Source: Cyclobacteriaceae bacterium (GTDB lineage Bacteria; Bacteroidota; Bacteroidia; Cytophagales; Cyclobacteriaceae). From it: a stretch of 64,000 bases of DNA. A program made the translations under genes and the position numbers. The DNA is taken from positions 1,225,501 through 1,289,500 of the forward strand of contig CP075525.1 in the NCBI GenBank assembly GCA_025808415.1, given 5' to 3'. Below the pieces are notes generated by a model. That model worked only from the letters and a program-made list of their open reading frames with translations. It ran no database searches and was not told the origin of the DNA. This document shows, piece after piece, positions 8,960 to 17,355 of this stretch (positions within the stretch are counted from its first letter, which is position 1; every line of letters begins with the position of its first letter).

Positions 8960-10853
8960 CGGCCTTAAGCTTAACCTTAAAAGTACTTCCTTTGCCGGGA
9001 ATACTCTCAGCGGCAATGGTTCCGCTATTTATCTCAACCATTTCTTTGCACAATTGCAGTCCCAATCCGGTACCTTTTTCGCCCATGGTACCCCGGGTAG
9101 TTTGGGTGTTTTTCTTATCAAACAAAGTTTGCAGTTGTTTGGCCTCCATGCCAATGCCATTGTCCGTTATCCTTACTTCTACCATATTATTTTCTACCTC
9201 GGCTTCCAGGGTAATTTGCCCGCCCTGTTGGGTAAACTTTATAGCGTTGTTCAACAGGTTACGCAAAATCAGTTCAAGTTGGTTTTCATCGGCAAGGGCA
9301 TAAACATCGCTTTGGATTTTACTTTCCAGATTAATGGATTTTGTTTTGGCAGATTCAGAAAATAAGGAGAGACAACGTTCGGTCAATTGTTTCAGGTTAA
9401 TGTTGCCCGGTTGAAAGGACCATCCGTTCATTTGCGAATGCGACCACAGGAAAAGGTTTTCCAGGGTTTCGTTAGTGCCGATTACGAGGTTGTTGAGTTT
9501 TGGGATGATCCCTCTAAACTCTGCATCAGAAATATCTTTTCGTAAGGCCATGGCCAATAAACCTTTTAAACTCGCCAGTGGCGTTCGTAAATCATGACTG
9601 ATGATGGAAAAGAGTTTATCCTTAACCGTATTGGATTGTTTTAACTTTTCATTCTGCCGGGCTATTTCATAGTTCTTTTCCTGCAGGAGTTTATTGGATT
9701 GGATGCGCTGTCGATTGTTCCGGATAACCAGGGCAGTAATGGTAAGCATGAACAACACAAAAACAGCGGATAGGATAATGTAGATGAATTTTTCCTGGCG
9801 AGCTTTTTTATTGGCCAGTTCCAGTTCGGCAATTTTTTGTTCCTTTTTCTCTTCGGCAAACTCAAGTTCGGTTATCAGCGCTTTTTGTGTTGTTTCCCAA
9901 TTTAAAAGTGTGCTGTTTAATTCATCATAAAGCATGTGATAGTGATAGGCACGTTCAAAGTTTTTTAGACGGGCATAGCATTGCGACAGTCCATAGTAAG
10001 AATTTTTTACCACTTCCCTCAGGTTCAGTTCTCCGCTTTCAGTAGCTGCAGCCGTGAATAAACGCAACGCGGTTTGAATATCGCCTTTTCTAAAAAAAAT
10101 ATCGCCCATAATACTTTTATTATAGGCAATAACTGCGTGGTCATTGGATTTTTCAGCCGCGCTATTAGAGAGGGCTAAATACGTTAAGGAAGAATCGAGC
10201 AGATTTTGTTTCAGGTACAATAGGCCTTTTGAATTGTAATTGTAACTAAGCAACTGGTAATCTTTCAGCGAATCGGAAAGATGTATTCCCCAGTTAGCCA
10301 GCGTATGGCCCTCCTCCAGGTTTTCGCCAGTTGTGCCGTATATCCAGGTTATGTTGCCGCAAAACGATGCAATGTTTCTTTTGTCGTTTAGCTTTTTATA
10401 GATATCGAAAGCTTTTTGTTGGTATTGTAAGGCCTGACCGAAGCGTTTAAAACCAAAAGTATTTGTATTGCCTAGCACGCGGTAGGCCATGGCCATAATC
10501 GAAGAATCCTTTAGTTGCTCGGCCAGCCTTAACGATTCCGTGGTGAACTCAACCGCGCGGGCGTAATTGCTTTGCCTGAATTCATATTCTCCTATTCGGT
10601 TTAGTGCTACAGCCTCACCACGTTTATAGCCAATAGTTTTGGCAATGGCCAATGCTTCTTCGGCTAATGGTTTGGATTGTTGTGGTTGGTAAGCGAGGTA
10701 CCTGTTCGATAATTCATTTAACAGATCAACCCGTTCCAAATCCGATGATGACCCCTTTAGTTTTAACTCCAGGCTATCAAAAATGGTTTGTTGACCAAAT
10801 GTTGTTGTCTGCAGTATTAAAATAAACAGTAGGCCTAGGACAGATCTGATCAT
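8934..10853 (-). CDS. TPR-containing sensor histidine kinase (orphan)
   Basis: A 639-residue membrane kinase of a type common in Bacteroidota. It has a signal peptide (about 1-20), a periplasmic array of tetratricopeptide repeats (about 40-330), a coiled coil, a membrane helix (about 355-377), then HisKA with the phosphoacceptor in FSIISHDLRTPLASLKG. The ATPase domain follows with NLLNNAIKFTQQGG, DNGIGM and GEKGTGLGLQLCKEM. The TPR region probably binds a ligand or partner protein. No response regulator is adjacent, so its partner lies elsewhere. The 3' end overlaps the oxygenase gene by 26 nt. Confidence 0.9.
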   Translation of the reverse strand: MIRSVLGLLFILILQTTTFGQQTIFDSLELKLKGSSSDLERVDLLNELSNRYLAYQPQQSKPLAEEALAIAKTIGYKRGEAVALNRIGEYEFRQSNYARAVEFTTESLRLAEQLKDSSIMAMAYRVLGNTNTFGFKRFGQALQYQQKAFDIYKKLNDKRNIASFCGNITWIYGTTGENLEEGHTLANWGIHLSDSLKDYQLLSYNYNSKGLLYLKQNLLDSSLTYLALSNSAAEKSNDHAVIAYNKSIMGDIFFRKGDIQTALRLFTAAATESGELNLREVVKNSYYGLSQCYARLKNFERAYHYHMLYDELNSTLLNWETTQKALITELEFAEEKKEQKIAELELANKKARQEKFIYIILSAVFVLFMLTITALVIRNNRQRIQSNKLLQEKNYEIARQNEKLKQSNTVKDKLFSIISHDLRTPLASLKGLLAMALRKDISDAEFRGIIPKLNNLVIGTNETLENLFLWSHSQMNGWSFQPGNINLKQLTERCLSLFSESAKTKSINLESKIQSDVYALADENQLELILRNLLNNAIKFTQQGGQITLEAEVENNMVEVRITDNGIGMEAKQLQTLFDKKNTQTTRGTMGEKGTGLGLQLCKEMVEINSGTIAAESIPGKGSTFKVKLKAVKPGSNPV

Positions 10854-10967
10854 ACTGAAAAGTACACAAAATCAGAATGAATTTTAAAAGCTAATTTTTT
10901 CTGATTTTAGGTTAACTTAAGTGCATGATTTTGCATGGAATTAACCTACCGCCTGGTGTTTGTAGGT

Positions 10968-12617
10968 TCAGCTGGTAACCGAACGCTCAATTTCCCTTAG
11001 GTTCTCCAGTTTTTTATTGCGCAAGAATCCGTTAATATCCTCGAAATGTTCACGCACTCGCTTGTTACCGAATTCAAATACTTTGGTAGCAAGGCCATCC
11101 AGAAAATCGCGGTCGTGCGATACCAGTATAAGCGTTCCGTCAAAAGCCTTGAGCGCGTCTTTTAATATGTCTTTGGTTTTTATATCCAGATGGTTGGTTG
11201 GTTCATCCAGGATGAGCAGGTTAACCGGTTGTAACAAAAGCTTGATCATAGCCAACCGGGTTTTTTCGCCACCCGACAGCATTTTAACTTTTTTATCGAT
11301 GGCATCGCCACTGAACATAAAGGCGCCCAAAATGTCTTTTATTTTAGCGCGTATGTCGCCCTCGGCAATCTGATCGATGGTTTCAAACACGGTAAGGTCA
11401 CCATCCAATAACGAGGCCTGGTTTTGTGCGAAATATCCGATCAATGCACCATGACCAAGTTGGCACTTACCTTCAAAGTCAATTTCGCCCATAATGGCTT
11501 TTACCAGGGTTGATTTTCCTTCTCCGTTTTTTCCTACAAAAGCAATTTTCTCACCTCGCGCTATGGTTAGCGAAACATCTGAAAAAACAGTGTGGTTGCC
11601 ATACTTTTTGGTAAGGCTGTCGATAATTACCGGGTAATTTCCGGAACGTGGGGCCGGGGGAAACTTCAGGTTTAATGCCGATGAATCCACTTCATCCACT
11701 TCAACAATTTCCATTTTCTCCAACATCTTTACCCGCGACTGCACCTGCAAAGTTTTGGAGTAAGTGCCTTTAAACCGTTCAATAAATTCCTTGATCTCGG
11801 CAATTTGTTTGGCCTGGTCATCAAACTGTTTTTGTTGTTGCTCACGCCTTTCTTTTCGAAGCTGAAGGTAATGGCTGTAGTTGGTCTTGTAGTCGTAAAT
11901 GCGGCCCATGGTTACTTCAATGGTCCGGTTGGTCAGGTTGTCGACAAAAGTTTTGTCGTGGCTGATCACGATTACCGCTTTGGCATTGTTCTTCAAAAAA
12001 TCCTCCAACCATTGCACCGATTCTATGTCCAGGTGGTTGGTAGGTTCATCCAATAAAATCAAATCGGGTTTTTGTAACAGAATTTTGGCTAACTCAATGC
12101 GCATGCGCCAACCCCCGCTGAATTCACCGGTAGGCCGGTTAAAATCGGAGCGCAAAAACCCGAGGCCCATCAGTGTTTTTTCGATTTCGGCATCGTAGTT
12201 TATTTCTTCGATCGAATAATATTTCTCACTGAGCTCAGACACCTCTTCAATAATCCTGGCATAATCGTCCGATTCGTAATCGGTACGTGTCTCCAACTGA
12301 TGGTTGAGCTCATCAATACGCTTTTTCATGTTATTGATTTTTGAGAAAGCCTTGGAGGCTTCTTCAAAAACCGTAGCCGTGTCGGCCGTAAGCAAGTGCT
12401 GGGGCAGGTAAGCAATTATTGCATCTTTAGGTGCAGATACTTTGCCACGGGTAGGTTTATTCACCCCTGCAATAATTTTTAGCAAGGTAGATTTGCCGGC
12501 ACCGTTTTTACCCATCAGGGCTATCCGGTCGTTCTCGTTAATATTAAAGGTAATGTTGCTGAAAAGGGCCGAACCGTTAAATTCCACACTTACCGCATCT
12601 ACTGAAATCATAGTCAT
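10968..12617 (-). CDS. ABC-F family ATPase
   Basis: A 549-residue soluble protein with two ABC ATPase domains and no membrane segments. Walker A GKNGAGKST and signature FSGGWRMRIELAKIL in the first half, GKNGEGKST and LSGGEKTRLAMIKLL in the second, and LDEPTNHLDI Walker B in both. A charged linker of about 80 residues separates the domains. ABC-F proteins act on the ribosome E site (EttA/Uup/YbiT type) or in antibiotic protection; the subgroup cannot be settled by eye. The start is ATG 12617 or 12611. A TATCTTTG -7-like box lies at 12638-12631 on the minus strand, but the -33 box is weak. Confidence 0.92.
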   Translation of the reverse strand: MTMISVDAVSVEFNGSALFSNITFNINENDRIALMGKNGAGKSTLLKIIAGVNKPTRGKVSAPKDAIIAYLPQHLLTADTATVFEEASKAFSKINNMKKRIDELNHQLETRTDYESDDYARIIEEVSELSEKYYSIEEINYDAEIEKTLMGLGFLRSDFNRPTGEFSGGWRMRIELAKILLQKPDLILLDEPTNHLDIESVQWLEDFLKNNAKAVIVISHDKTFVDNLTNRTIEVTMGRIYDYKTNYSHYLQLRKERREQQQKQFDDQAKQIAEIKEFIERFKGTYSKTLQVQSRVKMLEKMEIVEVDEVDSSALNLKFPPAPRSGNYPVIIDSLTKKYGNHTVFSDVSLTIARGEKIAFVGKNGEGKSTLVKAIMGEIDFEGKCQLGHGALIGYFAQNQASLLDGDLTVFETIDQIAEGDIRAKIKDILGAFMFSGDAIDKKVKMLSGGEKTRLAMIKLLLQPVNLLILDEPTNHLDIKTKDILKDALKAFDGTLILVSHDRDFLDGLATKVFEFGNKRVREHFEDINGFLRNKKLENLREIERSVTS

Positions 12618-12749
12618 TCAAATAAGGCCGCAAAGATATTGTTTTTCCGGTATCAGCCCGAAGCTTATAATGCCCTTTGAGCCTATCAAAACATGGAAAG
12701 TCAGGGGATTTGATTTTGCGTACCTTGTAGGATAAATTTTAACTTGTTT

Positions 12750-13127
12750 ATGGTAAACCGGTATGCTGGCGAAATAAGAATAAACCCCGTTGCTGTTTTA
12801 CGTGGCGGGGATTTTAATAACGATGGTGAAATTGACGACATCCATAACGTGTTGGATAACACGCTGGAAATACAGGCAGAAATTGCTGCCCGTTTAATAG
12901 AACTCAGAAATTACCTGCAACAGAAGGGGGAAGGCTTTGGTGCAGAGTTTTTCTTTGCCGATGGCGGGTACATTGGTATGCGTGGACTAACCGATACGCA
13001 ATTGCTCGAAATGAAAACCAAAGGCCTGATCGAGCTCTTCGACTTTGCTACCGATAAAAGTTGGGTAAAGAAGTATGGTGCGCAGGTTGGTTTAACCTGG
13101 GAAGACGGGCGTGCGGTAGAAATTTAA
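12750..13127 (+). CDS. Conserved hypothetical protein with EF-hand-like loop
   Basis: A 125-residue protein that I do not recognise. The ATG at 12750 is preferred over an in-frame TTG 6 nt upstream. It has no signal peptide or membrane segment, so it is probably cytoplasmic. Residues around 23-34 (GDFNNDGEIDDIH) resemble a calcium-binding DxNxDG loop of the dockerin/EF-hand type, although only one copy is present. A helix rich in Ile/Leu/Glu follows. It lies divergent from the ABC-F gene and 49 nt before the amidohydrolase gene. Confidence 0.6.
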   Translation: MVNRYAGEIRINPVAVLRGGDFNNDGEIDDIHNVLDNTLEIQAEIAARLIELRNYLQQKGEGFGAEFFFADGGYIGMRGLTDTQLLEMKTKGLIELFDFATDKSWVKKYGAQVGLTWEDGRAVEI

Positions 13128-13176
13128 ACTGGTACAGGGCAATTCAAGAAATATCACTATAAAACCTAAAATATCA

Positions 13177-14442
13177 ATGATGAGATTTTTTTCAGTGTTA
13201 GCATTAGCAGTAACAATTTTAGCCCTTAATGCGCAAACCCCAACACGCTATTACCTTACTGCCGACAAGGTTTTTGATGGGGAATTGATGCACGAAGGTT
13301 GGGCCGTGGTAGTGGAGGGTAATAAAATTACAGCAGTCGGGCCCGGCACCCAGGTTAAAGAACCGACAGGTGCAGTTAAAATAAACTATCCAAACTCAAC
13401 GTTAACGCCCGGTTTAATCGAGGGGCACTCGCATTTGTTTCTTTACCCGTATAACATCACGGATTGGGACACACAGGTGTTGAAAGAAACCGATTCGTAT
13501 CGCACGGTGCGCGCCACAGTACACGCCAAAAACACACTGATGGCTGGATTTACCACGGCACGCGATCTGGGCACAGAAGGTGCCGGTTATTCGGATGTTG
13601 GATTGAAACGCGCCATACATGAAGGTATAATACCCGGACCGCGCCTCTTGGTGGCAGGCCGCGCAATTGTATCCACAGGATCATACGGTCCAAAAGGTTA
13701 TGATCACGACCAGCAAATTATGTTAGGTGCTGAGCCGGCCGATGCAAACGAATTGGTTCGTGTGGTCCGTGACCAGATCGGGAAAGGAGCTGATTTTATA
13801 AAAGTTTATGCCGATTACCGATGGGGGCTACATGGTGAAGACCAACCCTCATTTACGCTGGATGAGCTCAAGCTTATAAACGAAGTTACCCGTAGCAGTG
13901 GCAGGCCAATGGTGTGCCATGCAAAATCGAAAGAAGCGATAAGAAGAGCTGTGCTGGCTGGTGCCGAAACGATCGAACATGGTGATTTTATCGACCTGGA
14001 AACAGGAACTTTAATGCGCGATCATAACGTCACTTACTTTCCAACGTTGGCAGCCGTGGATATGATTTCGCAATACCGGGGATGGAAGAAGGGAAGTTCA
14101 CCGGAGCCTGTCAATGTAACCAACAAGAAAAAAAGTTTTAAAGAGGCATTGGCCTCGGGCGTAACCATTGGTATGGGAGGTGACGTTGGGGTTTTTCCGC
14201 ACGGTGAAAATGTATTGGAAATGGAGCTTATGGTAGAGTATGGAATGAAAGCTTTTGAAGTATTGAAAGCAGCCACCAGTATAAACGCCACGGCCTTTCA
14301 CCTGCAAGACAGGTTAGGGTTTCTGCGGGAAGGATTTCTGGCCGACATCGTTATTGTAACAGGTGATCCTTCCAAAAATATTTCAGACTTAAGAAAGGTA
14401 AAGTTTGTTATGAAGGATGGTGTTGTTTATAGGAAAGAATAA
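13177..14442 (+). CDS. Secreted amidohydrolase (imidazolonepropionase-like)
   Basis: A 421-residue metal-dependent hydrolase with an N-terminal signal peptide (about 1-19, ending LNAQ). The amidohydrolase signatures are LTPGLIEGHSHLF (HxH metal ligands), a lysine in ADFIKVYADYRWG that could be the bridging ligand, MVCHAKS and IEHGDFID (two further histidines) and MGGDVG (the catalytic aspartate). It belongs to the broad imidazolonepropionase/Xaa-Pro dipeptidase-like group often found in the periplasm of Bacteroidota. The substrate, probably a cyclic amide or a dipeptide, is unknown. Confidence 0.88.
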   Translation: MMRFFSVLALAVTILALNAQTPTRYYLTADKVFDGELMHEGWAVVVEGNKITAVGPGTQVKEPTGAVKINYPNSTLTPGLIEGHSHLFLYPYNITDWDTQVLKETDSYRTVRATVHAKNTLMAGFTTARDLGTEGAGYSDVGLKRAIHEGIIPGPRLLVAGRAIVSTGSYGPKGYDHDQQIMLGAEPADANELVRVVRDQIGKGADFIKVYADYRWGLHGEDQPSFTLDELKLINEVTRSSGRPMVCHAKSKEAIRRAVLAGAETIEHGDFIDLETGTLMRDHNVTYFPTLAAVDMISQYRGWKKGSSPEPVNVTNKKKSFKEALASGVTIGMGGDVGVFPHGENVLEMELMVEYGMKAFEVLKAATSINATAFHLQDRLGFLREGFLADIVIVTGDPSKNISDLRKVKFVMKDGVVYRKE

Positions 14443-14527
14443 TCAAAAGCCTTACTTCTGTGACACACGCATCAAATCAGTTTCAGCTTTATCAACATAC
14501 AAGGTAATGCGGAAGCATAAACGTATT

Positions 14528-14686
14528 ATGATGAAGAAAATCGAATGCCCGTCATGTGCTATGGATATTGATTCAAAAAGCAAAGCATGCCCGATTTGCG
14601 GGTATGAATTTCCGCATAAAAATCCGTTATGGATTTGGTTGGCCATAGTTTTGGCGGTTATTTTTATTTTGTACAGTATGTTTTAA
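14528..14686 (+). CDS. Small zinc-ribbon membrane protein
   Basis: A 52-residue protein starting MMKKIECPSCAMDID. Two CxxC pairs (CPSC and CPIC) form a zinc ribbon in the first 25 residues, and a hydrophobic helix (about 32-50) ends the protein, so it should be a small tail-anchored protein with its zinc finger in the cytoplasm. A longer reading begins inside the amidohydrolase gene, but its N-terminus is low complexity and lacks a plausible start. The function is unknown; similar zinc ribbons often precede scaffolding or regulatory membrane proteins. Confidence 0.6.
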   Translation: MMKKIECPSCAMDIDSKSKACPICGYEFPHKNPLWIWLAIVLAVIFILYSMF

Positions 14687-14773
14687 GAGCACCTGGGGCC
14701 CCTACATAATGATGGGGGGATATTGCTACTGTGTAAGGTGCAGGATAACTTGAATTTCGCTAACCTAAACCTT

Positions 14774-15709
14774 ATGAATAATCGAAAACATTTTTACCTC
14801 GCCTCGTGGGGTATTATTTTTATTCTATCATCCATACCTGCATACAGCCAGGATGCCGTTGCTTATTATGATCGGGGAAAGGCAAAAGCAAAAGCTGGTG
14901 ACTTCAAGGGCGCAATTGCTGATTTTTCAAAGTGCATTGAGCTTAAAGCAGATTTTGCAGATGCCTACCTTGCGCGAGGTGATGCGTGGTTTGATAGTAA
15001 TGATTTTAACAAAGCCATAGTCGATTGTTCACGGGCATTAGAGATATCGCCTGGGACGCAGCAGGCTTATTTGTTGAGAGGCCTTTCAAAATACAGATTA
15101 GATGATTTAGACGGGGCAATTATCGATTATAGCGCTGCCCTTAAACTAAATCCAGAATTTGAAACGGCATACTATAACAGAGCATTGGCCATTATGGAAA
15201 AGGGAGAGTTTCAACATGCGATAAATGATTATTCACAGGCTATTGCCTTGCAACCCGAATGGGCTGATGCTTATTTTTTTCGTGCCCGGTGTAATGAACA
15301 ATTGAATAAAAACAAAGAAGCCATTGAAGATTTTAACAAGGCTATTGAGTTTTCTCCCAATCTGACAGAGGCCTACCTTCATCGGGGTTTAACCTTATTT
15401 TATGAAATGGGTGATAAAAAGGGTGCGTTGGTTGATATGAATAAAGTAATTGAATTGGCTCCTTCATACTATGGCGGGTACTTTTACCGGGGCACTATTT
15501 ACCAGGTTTCTTTTGATGTTAAGAATGCACTGAAAGACTTTGATAAAGCAATTGAACTTGAACCGGGGTTTTCAGAGGCCTACCATATGCGGGGGTTGGG
15601 TAAAATTATTTTGGCCGATAAAAAAGGGGGGTGCAATGATTTGCTAAAAGCCGTAAAACTTGGATCCGAAGATGCAGTAGATTCGGTTAAGACAAACAAA
15701 TGCAAATGA
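14774..15709 (+). CDS. Secreted TPR-repeat protein
   Basis: A 311-residue protein with a signal peptide (MNNRKHF then a hydrophobic stretch ending AYSQ) and about seven to eight tandem tetratricopeptide repeats, recognisable by recurrent A-x2-DF/DY-x2-A(I/L)-x-L-x-P segments. ATG 14774 is preferred because it begins directly at the signal peptide. TPR arrays bind proteins, so this is likely a periplasmic scaffold. Its last residues contain two cysteines (GGCNDLL and TNKCK) that may form a disulfide. The function is otherwise unknown. Confidence 0.82.
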   Translation: MNNRKHFYLASWGIIFILSSIPAYSQDAVAYYDRGKAKAKAGDFKGAIADFSKCIELKADFADAYLARGDAWFDSNDFNKAIVDCSRALEISPGTQQAYLLRGLSKYRLDDLDGAIIDYSAALKLNPEFETAYYNRALAIMEKGEFQHAINDYSQAIALQPEWADAYFFRARCNEQLNKNKEAIEDFNKAIEFSPNLTEAYLHRGLTLFYEMGDKKGALVDMNKVIELAPSYYGGYFYRGTIYQVSFDVKNALKDFDKAIELEPGFSEAYHMRGLGKIILADKKGGCNDLLKAVKLGSEDAVDSVKTNKCK

Positions 15710-15731
15710 TACTGAATTAAATTTTATACCT

Positions 15732-16196
15732 ATGCTGATAGTAAATTGGTTGCGAGAAAATAAAACTAAAATAGAAATAGTGTTAGTGGTTTTGTTGGCG
15801 GCAGCTGCATTACTCCACTATTATGCTACCATTGAAGGCAGTGAACAGGCTGTTGTGTTGTTTGCTTTTGCCTTGGCCGGGTTTTATTTTCTTAGTTCAT
15901 TCTTTGTGCCTGATGAAGAATTGCCATTACTTTTTGCAACCGTAGGCATAAAGGTTATAAACATTAGCTCTGCCGTAAGCCTGGTGGGAATTGTTTTTGT
16001 ACTCACGGCAGCGGAGGGGGCGCTTGATATGCTTATGGTCGGTTTGTTGTCGTTGATTATTGCTGGTTTGTTGATTCTGTATTTTGTGGTGATTCTGGGT
16101 ACGGGTAAATTGCTGCCTTATTTAGTCCGGGTTGTTATTTTAGGCGGAATAACCGGATACATGTTTTTTTCCCTGTACAAAGCTGAACCCATGTGA
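15732..16196 (+). CDS. Multi-pass membrane protein of unknown function
   Basis: A 154-residue, strongly hydrophobic protein with about five predicted membrane helices (roughly residues 13-30, 37-55, 62-83, 88-116 and 124-145). I do not recognise the family. It overlaps the downstream arfB gene by 4 nt, so the two are probably co-translated, although no functional tie between them is evident. Confidence 0.6.
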   Translation: MLIVNWLRENKTKIEIVLVVLLAAAALLHYYATIEGSEQAVVLFAFALAGFYFLSSFFVPDEELPLLFATVGIKVINISSAVSLVGIVFVLTAAEGALDMLMVGLLSLIIAGLLILYFVVILGTGKLLPYLVRVVILGGITGYMFFSLYKAEPM

Positions 16197-16603
16197 ATGT
16201 AAGACCAACAATTGCTGAAATACAAAACGAACTGATTTTTACAACCTCTCGCAGCAGCGGACCTGGCGGGCAAAATGTAAATAAAGTAAACAGTAAGGTT
16301 ACCCTAAAGTGGAGCGTTCAGCAATCGAACACGCTATCGGATGAGCAGCGTGAAATTTTGCTGGTTAAGCTGAAAACCTACCTGACAAAAGATGGCGTAC
16401 TTTTATTAACTGCCCAGGAGAAGCGTTCCCAACTTCAAAACAAAGAGGAGGCTCTTCAGAAATTGGATCAACTGCTAAAGAAGGCTTTTTCAATACGAAA
16501 AGCACGCAAGGCTACTAAACCTTCCAAAACGGCTATTCAAAAGCGCATTCAGGAAAAGAAACAACGGGGTGAGAAAAAGCAGTGGCGAAAGAAAATTGAA
16601 TAA
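16193..16603 (+). CDS. arfB: Alternative ribosome-rescue factor ArfB (peptidyl-tRNA hydrolase)
   Basis: A 136-residue class-I release-factor-like protein. The GGQ motif lies at residues 25-27 in SSGPGGQNVNKVNSKVTLKW, and the C-terminus is a long basic tail ending KKQRGEKKQWRKKIE, as in YaeJ/ArfB, where it inserts into the empty mRNA channel. No codon-recognition domain is present, which separates it from RF1/RF2. The start is GTG 16193, inside the stop of the upstream gene (GTGA), giving a 4-nt overlap. Confidence 0.93.
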   Translation: MNVRPTIAEIQNELIFTTSRSSGPGGQNVNKVNSKVTLKWSVQQSNTLSDEQREILLVKLKTYLTKDGVLLLTAQEKRSQLQNKEEALQKLDQLLKKAFSIRKARKATKPSKTAIQKRIQEKKQRGEKKQWRKKIE

Positions 16604-16615
16604 CCTTCAGGTTAA

Positions 16616-17152
16616 TCACCAATCCTCTTTGCCTTTGCCCGGGTATTGAAGCTTATCCGTAAAGGCCTGGTCTAATAACCCCAGCGTATTGGGCTTGCAC
16701 CAATCGGGGTGTAGTAAGGTGCCGCTGTTTTTAGTGGCATAATTCGTAAGGTTCTCTTTGGCGGTTATGTTTTTGTAACCGATGTTGCCCGTCATTTGAA
16801 TTTGGTTAACCGTAACACGGTAGCGGCCATCGCGTACATCAACGGATACTTTGCCGCTGTATTTTCCGGTTTGAATGATGGGCGGGGTGCCCACCTGACT
16901 GAACTGGAACTTTTTGTAATCAACAATTAGGTCATTCATATCAAACTGAACCCCAGTGCTTGTCTGTTTGAGGTTGGACACGAAATCAAGTTTTTTATAG
17001 TGCTCGGCAAGTTTTGCTGCGGTAATGGAATCTTCGGTAAATACTTTTTGGTAGATGATCTCCTGATCGGCCACTTTGAAATTTCCATACGAAGTAGGCT
17101 GAGCGATGATTGAACCTGAAATCAGAACGAGGAGTATTAGTAGTTTTCTCAT
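16616..17152 (-). CDS. Secreted protein, possible DUF4468-like
   Basis: A 178-residue protein with a signal peptide (MRKLLILLVLISGSIIAQ). The mature part looks beta-rich, with a KVSVDVRDGRYRVTVNQI segment reminiscent of DUF4468-like Bacteroidota periplasmic proteins. This link is tentative. It converges with arfB, only 12 nt apart, and stands alone. The function is unknown. Confidence 0.6.
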   Translation of the reverse strand: MRKLLILLVLISGSIIAQPTSYGNFKVADQEIIYQKVFTEDSITAAKLAEHYKKLDFVSNLKQTSTGVQFDMNDLIVDYKKFQFSQVGTPPIIQTGKYSGKVSVDVRDGRYRVTVNQIQMTGNIGYKNITAKENLTNYATKNSGTLLHPDWCKPNTLGLLDQAFTDKLQYPGKGKEDW

Positions 17153-17355
17153 GCGTTAAAAGTACGAACTGTGTCAACCCGGTCAAAGATTTTTTACCTA
17201 CCCTTTCAGTAACCAAATCACTTCACTTAATACGCTAAGCGGTTAATGCTACATGCTTGTTAACGAGCAATTTAACCTTCTATCGTTCGAAAGAGCCGTT
17301 GATTGCATTTTGGGGCTTTTTTACGGGCTTTTTCTTTAGTATGTAGCTTGGATAA

